Of a stretch of 64,000 nt of DNA, positions 1 to 8,725 are shown one piece after another. Below the pieces are notes generated by a model. That model had not been told where the DNA came from. It worked only from the letters and a program-made list of their open reading frames with translations, and ran no database searches. A program made the position numbers and the translations under genes. Each line of letters starts with the position of its first letter. Within the stretch, counting starts at the first letter, position 1. This stretch comes from CAVROP01 sp050012175. Its GTDB lineage: Bacteria > Acidobacteriota > Terriglobia > UBA7540. Location of the stretch: the NCBI GenBank assembly GCA_050012175.1, contig JBEKHR010000003.1, positions 1-64,000 on the forward strand, written 5' to 3'.

Positions 1-68
1 GGCTCCAGCAGGTCGGCCAAGAATTGTTCCAAGCGCTTTCGACATTTCTCGATTTCGCTCTCGGTCAT
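1..68 (-). CDS. N-terminus of a gene cut by the window edge, unidentified
   Basis: The first 68 bases read on the minus strand as an open frame starting with ATG and beginning MTESEIEKCRKRLEQF, and it runs off the left edge. Only 22 residues are visible, charged and helix-forming. The opening resembles the first helix of some IS701/IS4-like DDE transposases, but that is a weak impression and I assign no function. The promoter region would lie in the 69-290 spacer, which holds short word-like repeats. Confidence 0.4.
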   Translation of the reverse strand, partial: MTESEIEKCRKRLEQFLADLLE

Positions 69-290
69 GGACCGGAGCTTAGCACCTCTCCTGTGGGAGG
101 TCAATAACTTAACGTAGTAGTACTAGTGGCTAGTGGTTAGTGGCCAGGTTTCTCCCCCAGCTCTGCCGCCACTAACGGCACTAACCGCCGCGCCGCTGAA
201 ACGCCCCCAGCTCTCCTTCCGACAATCCCGACTAGCCACTAAAGGGGGGGCTTGCCAATCCGCTCCGGGTAGGTTAAGTTTGCGAGTGCA

Positions 291-608
291 ATGATAAAAT
301 CATGGGTCTTTTGGCTGGCTAATAATGCCGCCGGCATCGTAGCCGCCCTCAGCTTGGGGCTGGTCGTGTTGCTGATTGTGGCGTGGGTTAATGTTTTTAC
401 CTCACACGCCATCCTCGGAGCGGTGCTCACCGTCCTCAGTGCTTTTATTATTGCGATGCTGATTTACGCCGTTCCTTACGTTCGGAAAAGGGCGGACGAT
501 CGGCGCCAACAGGAGCCTGAGGAATCTCTGGCTGGCTTGCTCCGGGAAATGAAGCAGGCCCGCACGGAACGCGAAATGGGTGAGAAGCTTCGTGGCCGTA
601 GGATGTAA
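291..608 (+). CDS. small two-helix membrane protein, unknown function
   Basis: A 105-residue protein with two hydrophobic stretches (about residues 6-33 and 40-65), separated by a short polar turn, followed by a highly charged C-terminal tail of about 40 residues rich in Arg, Glu and Lys that should be cytoplasmic. No enzyme motif is visible. The start is the ATG at 291; an antisense ORF opposite is a shadow. It stands alone before the VWA gene in the same direction, 48 bases away, so the two could be cotranscribed, although a TATAAT at 626-631 suggests the next gene has its own promoter. Family not recognised. Confidence 0.6.
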   Translation: MIKSWVFWLANNAAGIVAALSLGLVVLLIVAWVNVFTSHAILGAVLTVLSAFIIAMLIYAVPYVRKRADDRRQQEPEESLAGLLREMKQARTEREMGEKLRGRRM

Positions 609-656
609 TCTACAAAAAACCTACCTATAATGGGGAACGGCTGATCCGAGGGCAGG

Positions 657-1601
657 ATGATGAAGAGACCTTCCGTTGTCTTGTTTGTACTCTGTGTGTT
701 GGTTGGATCGCTTGCAGCGCAAGAGACTGTGAGGACCTCCGGACCGGCGACGACTCAATTTCCCACCGACAAAATCAAGGTCCGCGTTGACCTGGTCAAC
801 GTTCTCATGACAGTGACCAACAAAAAGAATCGCCTGGAGAATGATCTGGCTAAGGACGACTTCCGCGTCTTCGAGGATGCAAAGCCACAGACGATCCGTT
901 ATTTCAGCCGGGAAACGAATCTGCCCCTCCGCATCGGGGTCTTGGTTGACACTTCCAGCAGCATTCGTGACCGCCTGCGTTTCGAGCAGGAGGCCGCCAT
1001 CGATTTCCTAAGCACCACACTGCGTCCCGGCAAGGACTCTGCCTTCGTGGTGGCCTTCGACGTGCAAACGCAACTGGTGCAGGATTACAGCGACGACCTG
1101 GAAAAACTCTCAGAGGCGATCCGGAGTGTACTCGCGGGCGGCGTGACCGCCCTCTATGATGCCATCTATTTCTCCTGTCGAAAAAAGATGCTCATCTTTC
1201 CGCCTCCGGAGCCCTATCTCCGCCGCGTGCTGATCATCATCAGCGACGGCGAGGATAACCAGAGCGAACATACGCGCGAGGAGGCGTTGGCCATGGCGCA
1301 ACGTTCCGAGGTGACCATCTTCGCGATCAGCACCAACGCCACGGGCTTGCCGGTACGCGGAGACAAGGTTTTGCGACGCCTGGCAGAGCAAACCGGAGGC
1401 CGGGCCTTCTTCCCCTTTAAAGCCAGCGAAACGACCGCGAATTTCCAGGAGATCGCACGTGAACTCCGCAGCCAATATAGCTTGGCGTACATCTCCACAA
1501 ATCAGGCCCACGACGGAACTTTCCGCACGATCCACATCGAACCGCTTCAGAGGAGCTTGCAGGTGCGCGCCAAGCCTGGGTACTTCGCACCCTCGGAGTA
1601 G
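657..1601 (+). CDS. secreted VWA-domain protein of the acidobacterial VWFA-related family
   Basis: A 314-residue protein with an N-terminal signal peptide (residues 1-21, ending near SLAAQ) and a von Willebrand factor A domain. The metal-ion-dependent adhesion site reads DTSSS at residues 98-102 (DxSxS), inside a hydrophobic strand, and a conserved SDGEDN follows about 100 residues later. The region before it (VRVDLVNVLMTVTN, then DFRVFED) is typical of the secreted VWA family common in Acidobacteriota. Such proteins are thought to bind protein partners in the envelope, but no specific role is established. Two adjacent ATGs (657 and 660) are possible. A TATAAT lies at 626-631. Confidence 0.85.
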   Translation: MMKRPSVVLFVLCVLVGSLAAQETVRTSGPATTQFPTDKIKVRVDLVNVLMTVTNKKNRLENDLAKDDFRVFEDAKPQTIRYFSRETNLPLRIGVLVDTSSSIRDRLRFEQEAAIDFLSTTLRPGKDSAFVVAFDVQTQLVQDYSDDLEKLSEAIRSVLAGGVTALYDAIYFSCRKKMLIFPPPEPYLRRVLIIISDGEDNQSEHTREEALAMAQRSEVTIFAISTNATGLPVRGDKVLRRLAEQTGGRAFFPFKASETTANFQEIARELRSQYSLAYISTNQAHDGTFRTIHIEPLQRSLQVRAKPGYFAPSE

Positions 1602-2071
1602 TCAAACACCCCTACCAAATCGTAGGCTGTTAGTGTGCCTGCGCTTGACCCATATTGTCTCAAGGGAGCACTGAATTATCACTCCCAGCCCTGCAAAATG
1701 AACAGTGGGCAATTTATCCGGAATTCCGAAATTGGAGTCGTGCGTCATCCTGAGCCCGCAGTGCTTTTGGGCGGGCGAAGGATCTCTGCAGTTGTCTTTT
1801 GCGCTCACCAGCCGGCGAGAAACTGCAGGGATGCTTCGCTCCGCTCAGCATGACAGGCGGTGGCCTTTTCCTCTACGAATGACGAACAATCCGTATCAAG
1901 GCTTATGGGGGTTTTCTGGTTCATTGCTCAGCCCCGAACTTCCCAAAGGGATATAAGTTGGTGTAAGGTGTTGTAGGGTGCTGTATTTCCGGGACCGCTA
2001 TAGGGAAGCCCCGGAGGATATTTGGAATTCCGGATCAGCGAATCCGTACAAATCTAAGGAGATCATTTGAT
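1602..2071. other. 470-base spacer with one hairpin repeat, no gene
   Basis: No convincing coding region lies between the VWA gene and the aldolase gene. The spacer holds the hairpin repeat at 1744-1854. Its last part carries the aldolase ribosome binding site, AAGGAG at about 2056-2061. Confidence 0.6.
1744..1854. repeat. hairpin repeat beginning GTCATCCTGAGC
   Basis: The outer ends are inverted: GTCATCCTGAGC at the left and GCTCAGCATGAC at the right, with CTGCAG-centred inner arms (GGATCTCTGCAG and CTGCAGGGATGC). It belongs to the same broad kind as the hairpins at 8596-8720 and 45491-45613, though its arms are less perfect. Confidence 0.65.
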
Positions 2072-3100
2072 ATGCCACTCGTATCCATGCGTCAACTGCT
2101 TGACGAGGCAGCCAAGGGGGCCTATGGGGTTGGTGCTTTCAACGTCAACAACATGGAGCAGATCCAGGCGATAATGGAGGCGGCTCGCGAGACCAAGTCG
2201 CCCGCGATCGTTCAGGCCAGCCGCGGTGCACGCAGCTACTCACAGGACCGATTCCTCTATCACCTGATGCTGGCGGCCACCGAACTCTACCCCGAAATTC
2301 CCACGGTGTTGCACCTGGACCATGGCAACAGCGTGGAGACCTGCAAATCGGCCATTGCCATGGGCTTCACCAGCGTCATGATGGATGGCTCGCTGATGCC
2401 GGACGGCAAGACGCCCTCAACCTTTGAGTACAACGTGAAGGCCACCAGCGAAGTCGTGGAGACGGCGCACTCCAAGGGCATCACCGTGGAAGGCGAAATC
2501 GGCTGCCTGGGCGGCATCGAAGACGGCCACGGCACCGGCCTCGATGGCCTCAGCCACCTCACCGATCCCGTCCAAGCGGTGGAGTTCGTTCGGCAGACTG
2601 GCGTGGACGCGCTTGCTATCGCCATCGGCACCAGCCATGGCGCTTACAAATTCACTAAGAAGCCCACCGGAGAAACACTCAAGATGGACCGCCTCCTCGA
2701 GATCCACAGGAGGCTGCCCAACACCCACCTTGTCATGCACGGATCGTCCAGCGTCCCCAAGGACTTGCAGGATATCATCAACCAGTACGGCGGCAAGCTG
2801 AAGCCCACCTGGGGCGTACCCATCGAAGAAATCCAGCTCGGCATTAAGAACGGTGTGCGCAAGATCAACGTGGACACCGACAACCGGCTGGCCATCACGG
2901 GCGCTATCCGCAAAGTCTTGTGGGAAAAGCCGGAAGAGTTCGATCCGCGCAGCTACCTGAAGCCCGCCCGCGACGCCATGAAGAAGGTCGTGGCGCAGCG
3001 CATGACGCAATTCGGCCAGGCCGGGCACGCGGGCGACTATGCGCCCCTATCGCTCGAGGAGATGGCCAAGCGGTACCGGGAACAGCGCCTCGCTGCCTAA
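2072..3100 (+). CDS. fba: class II fructose-bisphosphate aldolase
   Basis: This 342-residue enzyme cleaves fructose 1,6-bisphosphate to dihydroxyacetone phosphate and glyceraldehyde 3-phosphate, in the cytoplasm, in glycolysis and gluconeogenesis. Visible class II features are an N-terminal strand with GAFNVNN, the zinc-binding HLDHG near residue 83, MMDGS, the glycine-rich EGEIGCLGG, the phosphate-binding HGSSS, and NVDTDNR. The length fits the longer CbbA/FbaA-like subgroup of about 340-360 residues. An AAGGAG about 10 bases ahead of ATG 2072 fixes the start. It stands alone. Confidence 0.95.
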   Translation: MPLVSMRQLLDEAAKGAYGVGAFNVNNMEQIQAIMEAARETKSPAIVQASRGARSYSQDRFLYHLMLAATELYPEIPTVLHLDHGNSVETCKSAIAMGFTSVMMDGSLMPDGKTPSTFEYNVKATSEVVETAHSKGITVEGEIGCLGGIEDGHGTGLDGLSHLTDPVQAVEFVRQTGVDALAIAIGTSHGAYKFTKKPTGETLKMDRLLEIHRRLPNTHLVMHGSSSVPKDLQDIINQYGGKLKPTWGVPIEEIQLGIKNGVRKINVDTDNRLAITGAIRKVLWEKPEEFDPRSYLKPARDAMKKVVAQRMTQFGQAGHAGDYAPLSLEEMAKRYREQRLAA

Positions 3101-3130
3101 GTGCGAGAACTGCTGAAAAATAATGAGGAC

Positions 3131-3163
3131 GCGCCGGGCGAACGTCTGATGCCCGCCCGGCGC
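3131..3163 (+). terminator. GC-rich hairpin after fba
   Basis: A perfect 10-bp inverted repeat (GCGCCGGGCG and its complement) with a 13-base loop sits 30 bases after the aldolase stop. There is no U-run after it, so it is either a weak terminator, an mRNA-stabilising hairpin, or a shared end between this gene and the convergent gene at 3231. Confidence 0.35.
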
Positions 3164-3230
3164 TGACCTCCAGGCCACAGTCGTTCGCGTGTTCACGGTA
3201 CCTTCGCGAAAGACCGGGGCTGGTTGCCTT

Positions 3231-3659
3231 CTACTGGGGATTTGAGCCCCCGCTTGGCTGGTGCCCTTGCATGTGCCCGCGCCCATGCTGCGGCATCTCG
3301 TCAAACGTCTTTTTCTGATCGTCGTTGAGCACGTCGCGAATCTTCTTGTTGCTGTCTTCGTACGTGCTCCTCATCTTGCTCCTTCTGTCCTGTTCTGAAA
3401 GAGAGGTGTCGGAACGAAGGCTTTGCATCTTCTGATGCCTGTCTTCAAGGATAGGCTTTATCTGGCCCTTCTGATCGTCGGTGAGCTTCAGCGCCTTATC
3501 CAGCCTTTGGAGTTCCTCATCGGGGCTCATCTGATGCCCTCGACCCATATGCTCGCCGGACGGGCCGGTCTGCGCACTGGCCTGAACTCCACACAATGCC
3601 ACTCCTAAAACGAGCAACCCACTCGCTGCAATTGTAAGCAACCGTTTGTACATCATCAT
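3231..3659 (-). CDS. periplasmic Spy/CpxP-like LTXXQ protein
   Basis: A 142-residue exported protein with a signal peptide (residues 1-29, cleaved near VQASA). The mature part is helical and highly charged, with the family motif LTDDQ in the first helix and a second Gln/Lys-rich segment, NDDQKKTFDEM, near the end. The tail is rich in His, Gly and Gln. Spy/CpxP relatives are periplasmic chaperones or stress sensors, and acidobacteria carry many. An AGGAGGAGG just before ATG 3659 is a very strong ribosome binding site. A general chaperone role is inferred from the family only. Confidence 0.7.
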   Translation of the reverse strand: MMMYKRLLTIAASGLLVLGVALCGVQASAQTGPSGEHMGRGHQMSPDEELQRLDKALKLTDDQKGQIKPILEDRHQKMQSLRSDTSLSEQDRRSKMRSTYEDSNKKIRDVLNDDQKKTFDEMPQHGRGHMQGHQPSGGSNPQ

Positions 3660-3803
3660 CCTCCTCCTAGAAGAAATCCTGCCATGGAAAGGGGACGTAT
3701 GAGTGTCGAATTAGGTTTCACCGAACTGGGCAACTAGTTGCCAGCAGAAACCCGCGGGCGACCGGTGCCCACAGCCAGGGACAGGCGGTCATTCGCGCCA
3801 TCG

Positions 3804-4478
3804 CTAGGGTCTAGAGAGCGTGGGGAACTGCTTCTGAAGTTTTCGCAGCTTGGGCAGATCGTTGTTAACGATATAGGGGTTGTCGGAATGGAGCGCGAGG
3901 AAATTCTGGTGATACGCCTCGGCGGGGTAGAAAGCCTGGAGAGGGACAACTTGGGTCACAATCGGCTTTCGGAAAACCCTGGCGTTGTTTAGTTGGTTGA
4001 TGTAGGCCAGAGCAATCTGCTTCTGGTCCTCATTGGAATAGAAGATCACCGAGCGATACTGAGTTCCCGAATCCGGGCCCTGACGATTCAGTTCGGTCGG
4101 ATCATGTGCCACCGAGAAGAAGACCCTGAGCAAATCGGCGTACGAGACCTTTGATGGATCATAGGTGATCTTCACCGACTCGGCGTGGCCCGTCCTGCCG
4201 GCACTCACAACCTCGTACTGCGCGCTCGTCGCGCTTCCTCCTGAATAGCCTGCAACCACGCTTTTAACACCCTTCACGTGTTTGAACACGGCGTCCACAC
4301 CCCAGAAGCACCCACCGGCGAGAACCGCCGTCTGTTTACCCTCGGCTGCTGAGGACGGAGGCCCTCCCGCAAAGGCTGGAACCTGGCCACGTGCTGTGCT
4401 GGACGCGGCCGCACCGAATAGAAAAAGAATGAGCAGGCATCTGAAGAACCGGAAGCGGCTTACGCTAAAGTTCGACAT
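3804..4478 (-). CDS. msrA: peptide-methionine (S)-S-oxide reductase, exported
   Basis: It reduces the S-form of methionine sulfoxide in proteins. The catalytic site GGCFWG is present in full, followed by GYSGG and the AESVKITYDP stretch typical of MsrA. In front lies a hydrophobic segment of about 25 residues (LLILFLFGAAASS), so the enzyme should act outside the cytoplasm. I chose ATG 4478 over ATG 4493, because GAGG sits 7 bases before 4478. After the MsrA domain there is no fused MsrB domain, and no Cys is visible in the C-terminal tail, so thioredoxin recycling may differ from the E. coli enzyme. Confidence 0.92.
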   Translation of the reverse strand: MSNFSVSRFRFFRCLLILFLFGAAASSTARGQVPAFAGGPPSSAAEGKQTAVLAGGCFWGVDAVFKHVKGVKSVVAGYSGGSATSAQYEVVSAGRTGHAESVKITYDPSKVSYADLLRVFFSVAHDPTELNRQGPDSGTQYRSVIFYSNEDQKQIALAYINQLNNARVFRKPIVTQVVPLQAFYPAEAYHQNFLALHSDNPYIVNNDLPKLRKLQKQFPTLSRP

Positions 4479-4751
4479 GGTTGGACCTCGCATTTCGATT
4501 CATGCACTTGGGGATGGTTTCCTGATTCGCCCTCGTACCCCTTGCACCTTCATTGGATGGCGAAATCGCCGCAAAGTTTCGCGGGCAGGAGCCGGTCCGG
4601 TCCCTGACGGGAAGACTAACCGCCTCTATCTCTGAAATCTGGAATCTGCGATCTGAATTTGCCCTCAGAGGCTCTCAAATACCAGACTCTGCGCCAACTG
4701 GCTGCTGAATCCTGACTCCTGAATCCTGGCTACGGGCCTCGGTTCCTCAGA

Positions 4752-7175
4752 CTATCGGGCTGGCACTTCCACCAGCACCAAGCGCTGAAGGCTTGAGGGG
4801 TTGGTAATACTGGCGCGGAACAACTGATCCGCTTTGGAAGTGAAAACGATCCGTTCTTCTTGCTCAACCGCCTGGGGCGAAGGGAACACTTTCTGCACGT
4901 TGAATGCAAAGCCGATCTCATATCCGCCCGTAAATTTTCCGCCGTCGAAGAACGACACGGGAATGGCGAGGTCGCCCGAGTAGCCGTGGGCGGTCTTCTT
5001 CCAGGCGCTCTTGATCTCCCGGTTGTAATCATGCTTCCGGGGCCGAAGCGGCAAATAATCCTCGTCGGAGAAAACGCTCGGCTTCACTTCCTTGAAATCG
5101 CCCGGGCTGAACCAAAGCGAGTATTCATCGCCTGCCGGGCGGACGGCCAGGAAGTTCTTTTGGAAGGCTGTTTCCAAAGCGATCTCGAACCCGTCTCCCT
5201 TCTCGATGCCACGCTCGAAGAAGGGCTGATAGAGCTCGGGGTTGGTAACGTCCACTCCCACATAGAGGTAGTCATCGTCCCACCCTAACGCCACGCGCGC
5301 CGACAATTGCACCGGCCCTTTCCAGAGGTTCGTTCCCGCCCGGATTTTCGATACGTTGTCGAGCACGTACAGTGGCCCGTTCTCCCACTTCCTAAAATCC
5401 CCGTCGATGTTCGGCGCTGCGGCCAACTTGGCTGCGGTTAACAAATCATAGTCCTCCCGCCAGCGGAGCTTTCCGTCCGCTAAGCGCAGAAAGGCCGGAT
5501 CAGCCGTAACCTCGGCCAGGCGTTCGCGGGTCTTTTGCGGGAAGGGAGAAATTTCCGTGACCAGTTTTTCAAAGCGCGGTTGGCTGCGAAGTGGTCCCAA
5601 AGCCGAATCGAGCTGGGCAATACCTGAATCGACTTTGGCGACATCAATGGGGTAGCGGCGTTCAAGGAACAGCGGGGTGAAAATGTTCTCATCCCACCAG
5701 TAGTCACCATAGGTTTTTAGAAAGGTCGCCAGGAGTTGGGAGGCCTTCTTTCCGAACTGGCTTTCGACGGCATGTCGCTGGGACCTCGCCGGATCGTAAG
5801 CCTGTGAATTCCACAGGTAGTCGGCGACGGTCTCGAGCGCGATCATCGAGGCGTGGGATTGATTCATGGGGTTGGAGAGGAGTCCTTCCACTGCCACCGG
5901 CAAATTCGCATCCCGATTGCGCACCGGGCCGAGAAACACCCGCCAGGGGCGCCCATCGTTGACGGGGAAGTTATCCCAAAGCAGCGGCTTGCGCTCGAGA
6001 AACCTGCCCCACTCCCGCGCCTGGGCGACGGTGATGGCCGGTGACGCGACCTCCGTGCCGGTCCACACGATATTCACGCCGGGATTTACTCCGGCCCCCA
6101 GTTCCTTTATGTAATCGCGGCTGCCCCACTCGTTGGTGTAAACGGTGGGCGTAACCGTTAGCCGGTTCTCCGGAGATTGCGATTTGAGGCGCCGGTACAG
6201 CCTGTTGACCAGGTAAACGTGCGCCTCGGCCAGAGTCTTGAAGCGCGCCTGATCCACCGGATTTTGAAGCTCCTGGGGAACGTCATCCAGGAAGAGGGCG
6301 TAACAGGAAACACCCAGCTTGCCGACGCTCTCGAGCTTGCTGGTGAGGGCACGAAAATCTTCGTCGCTCGCGTAGGTCATGGAAAGGCCCGGGCTGATCG
6401 CAAAACAAAAGTCCACGAAGTTGGCGTGGGACGCCTTGACCAACTCCGCAAGACGCTTCATTTCATCCGCTGGATAAGGGTCGCGCCACAGCTTGCGATG
6501 ATAGGGGTCGTCCTTGGGCGCATAATAGTAAACGTTCATGCTGTGCTGGCCTTCGAAACGCAAGATGTCGACCCGGTCCTGGTGGGACCAAGGGACACCG
6601 TAAAATCCCTCGACAATGCCGCGCTCAGGAAACGATGGATAGTCTGAAATGACCACCTCAGCGCCCCCTCTTTCCACACGAATCGCCTGAGGGCGAGGGA
6701 CCAGATTGGAGGGCAAGCTGGAGGGCCAAATCACCAGCAAATCGGGAACCCGCAGCAAGGCGTGATGAAACCCCGCTGCGCCGGCTGCCGTAACGCGCAG
6801 CCGATTCGGCACAGAAGCGCGAGGGTAGGAGGCTTCCAGGATATAGCCTTCGCGCGCCAATTCGCGCGTCGACCCCGTAGGTAGAGCGCCGCCCTCAGGC
6901 CTTAAGGCCTTCACAAAGGAGTTAATGTCCCGTTCCTCGTGGAGTTCGATGACCAGGTCCCCCGGGTGCAGACGGTAGCGCTCCGCCTGACCTGGACTGG
7001 GGAAGAACCGGATCAAAGCCTGGTCCCGCGCCGCCAAGGCTTCAAGCTGGCGCTGAATTCTGGCATCAACCCCCGGCGGCGCGGCCACAGCCCAGGTGTG
7101 GTCTCGACGGGCAGCGCCCAAAAGTTGCGCGACCGAAAGCAAGAACGAAACTAAGATGATGAAAGCGATGCGCAT
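4752..7175 (-). CDS. secreted GH84 beta-N-acetylglucosaminidase with C-terminal CBM9-like domain
   Basis: An 807-residue exported hydrolase. Order: signal peptide (about 1-20), an N-terminal GH20b-like alpha/beta domain (to about 175), the GH84 catalytic barrel beginning near RGIVEGFYGVPW (about 186-200) with the adjacent catalytic aspartates LDD at about 296-298, a helical region, and a C-terminal beta-sandwich of about 200 residues resembling CBM9/DOMON (NIDGDFRKWEN onward). GH84 enzymes remove terminal N-acetylglucosamine by substrate-assisted catalysis. Translation most likely starts at ATG 7175, behind AGGAAGGA; the open frame extends 25 codons further, but only through a micro-repeat. 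It precedes, in the same direction, nothing obviously related; the GH18 gene lies upstream, 201 bases away. Confidence 0.9.
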   Translation of the reverse strand: MRIAFIILVSFLLSVAQLLGAARRDHTWAVAAPPGVDARIQRQLEALAARDQALIRFFPSPGQAERYRLHPGDLVIELHEERDINSFVKALRPEGGALPTGSTRELAREGYILEASYPRASVPNRLRVTAAGAAGFHHALLRVPDLLVIWPSSLPSNLVPRPQAIRVERGGAEVVISDYPSFPERGIVEGFYGVPWSHQDRVDILRFEGQHSMNVYYYAPKDDPYHRKLWRDPYPADEMKRLAELVKASHANFVDFCFAISPGLSMTYASDEDFRALTSKLESVGKLGVSCYALFLDDVPQELQNPVDQARFKTLAEAHVYLVNRLYRRLKSQSPENRLTVTPTVYTNEWGSRDYIKELGAGVNPGVNIVWTGTEVASPAITVAQAREWGRFLERKPLLWDNFPVNDGRPWRVFLGPVRNRDANLPVAVEGLLSNPMNQSHASMIALETVADYLWNSQAYDPARSQRHAVESQFGKKASQLLATFLKTYGDYWWDENIFTPLFLERRYPIDVAKVDSGIAQLDSALGPLRSQPRFEKLVTEISPFPQKTRERLAEVTADPAFLRLADGKLRWREDYDLLTAAKLAAAPNIDGDFRKWENGPLYVLDNVSKIRAGTNLWKGPVQLSARVALGWDDDYLYVGVDVTNPELYQPFFERGIEKGDGFEIALETAFQKNFLAVRPAGDEYSLWFSPGDFKEVKPSVFSDEDYLPLRPRKHDYNREIKSAWKKTAHGYSGDLAIPVSFFDGGKFTGGYEIGFAFNVQKVFPSPQAVEQEERIVFTSKADQLFRASITNPSSLQRLVLVEVPAR

Positions 7176-7376
7176 GGTGTCCTTCCTGCCTAGGTTTTCA
7201 TTGCTGACTGCCGATTGGTGATTGGCGATTGCTGATTGTCGATTGAACAAATGGCGTTGGAGCCTACAGCCCTCTCCCTTGGGGAGAGGGTGCCCGAGGA
7301 ACGAGGGCGGGTGAGGGGTCTCTTGGCGCTATCCCCCTCAAACCCGCCGGGCTTCCATGCGCGCAAGAGGCGCTCG

Positions 7377-8600
7377 TCAGCGGTTCCCACCTCCCAGGGC
7401 GGCGTGAGTTCCAGACCGGTGGGGGCGGCGCTTTTGATCTTGCTGCTCGGTTCGGTCCTTCACAGACGCCAGAGTCCAGAATTTGGGATCCTCAAAACCC
7501 AATCGCCACGCCGCAAATCCTCGAAGATGATATTCCTGCATCAATTCCAATTTAGCTTCCAGGCTCATGCTGTCTTCATACCAGCCGGTATGTAGACCGG
7601 AGTCGCTGCTGTACTGGAACCATGGCGTACGCCACCGTTCGTGCCAGAGGCGTTCGACGCTCAACTGCTCCATCTGATTCTGTGCTTCCGCAAAAGTGAG
7701 GGTTCGCGCCGAAGTTACGTCGCCACTTTGTATCCACTCCCTGCCGTAGAAAGGGATGCCGAGCAGGACTTTCCGGCAGGGCACTCGCGCGGTGGCGTAT
7801 TCGAGGGCAGCCTTGACCCAGTCATAACCAGCCACCGGCCCGGGAGGAGTGGCGCTGTTGTGGTGGTCGTAGGTCATCAGTGTCATGAAGTCGACCGCCC
7901 GGCCGAGGGGCCGGAAATCGTAAGGGGCTCCCCACTCAGTACTGTGGAATTCCTGTGAGGGATCGGCATCGGGGTAGACATCGGAGAAACGCGGAACCAC
8001 GGCGATGCTAAGCAGCCTGCCCTCCCTGTGCAGCCGTGCCGCCGCACGCTGCACAAACTGGGTGTAGTAGTTCTTGTCCTCGGGATCGATGTACTCCAGG
8101 TCGAGCTGCCAGCCTACGAAATTGTCGCGCTTGGCAAGATAGGCCAGGTAAGTCACGGCCCGTTGCTGGGCGTTGGCGCTGCGAAGCAGGGCGCTGGCCG
8201 CGCCCCGGTCAAAGCCTGGGTTGACGACCAGGGGCATGACTGGAACCTTGGCCCGCCTTGCAGTTTCCAGGATTCCGGAAGGAACCTCGCCATGCACGAA
8301 CCCGTCCGCATCCACCCAGAACGACTGGGGAGCAACTAGGGCCATCTGCGAAGCATGCTGCTCCAGAGACTTGTTGCCCTGTGAGTCCGGGGAATAGTAA
8401 TACATCGACAGCGGACGAGCCCCCAGAACGCGCCAGCGCGCCCTAACCAAAGTTGCCTCGGGCTTGGCGACGGGCTTCGAGGCGACGCTTGGTTTCTGGG
8501 CCGCCGCCAGGCTGGCGAATGCCAAGACGAGCAGCGCCATCACCGGCCATAACGGCGTAGCGCCGCCCTTCAGGGCGGCACGCGTGGGCTCCGGTGTCAT
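7377..8600 (-). CDS. secreted GH18-family glycoside hydrolase
   Basis: A protein of about 407 residues. The GH18 core is clear: VGWQLDLEYID holds the catalytic Glu of the DxxDxDxE motif (the first Asp is replaced), followed by SIAVVPR, MTLMTYDHH and LLGIPFYGREW. The pattern is closest to spore-type YaaH/chitinase-II proteins that act on chitin or peptidoglycan. A hydrophobic export segment (VMALLVLAFASLAAAQ) precedes it. The frame runs to 8798, but that part translates a hairpin repeat and overlaps the permease gene, so I start at ATG 8600; ATG 8540 is also possible. Next to a GH84 enzyme it suggests amino-sugar polymer breakdown. Confidence 0.85.
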   Translation of the reverse strand: MTPEPTRAALKGGATPLWPVMALLVLAFASLAAAQKPSVASKPVAKPEATLVRARWRVLGARPLSMYYYSPDSQGNKSLEQHASQMALVAPQSFWVDADGFVHGEVPSGILETARRAKVPVMPLVVNPGFDRGAASALLRSANAQQRAVTYLAYLAKRDNFVGWQLDLEYIDPEDKNYYTQFVQRAAARLHREGRLLSIAVVPRFSDVYPDADPSQEFHSTEWGAPYDFRPLGRAVDFMTLMTYDHHNSATPPGPVAGYDWVKAALEYATARVPCRKVLLGIPFYGREWIQSGDVTSARTLTFAEAQNQMEQLSVERLWHERWRTPWFQYSSDSGLHTGWYEDSMSLEAKLELMQEYHLRGFAAWRLGFEDPKFWTLASVKDRTEQQDQKRRPHRSGTHAALGGGNR

Positions 8601-8720
8601 TCCGATCCCGCAGTCGCGGGAGAGGAATCTCGCTCTGCGCTCATGTCGACCAGGGCCTATGGTTAGGGGAAGAAAGAACACAGCGAGATTCCTCTCCCGC
8701 GACTGCGGGATCGGAATGAC
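8596..8720. repeat. long perfect hairpin repeat beginning GTCATTCCGATC
   Basis: Two 40-base arms are complementary: GTCATTCCGATCCCGCAGTC at the left and its complement ending GGATCGGAATGAC at the right, with the GCGAGATTCC core between. It fits exactly between the GH18 start and the permease stop, so both genes escape it. Same family as 45491-45613. Confidence 0.8.
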
Positions 8721-8725
8721 ATCGA

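Noticed and set aside
7262..7330. CCCTCTCCCTTGGGGAGAGGG near the GH84 start considered as a terminator or operator
   Set aside because: The same words recur in several spacers (for example at 18838 and 29850), so it is a common palindromic repeat; no U-run follows.
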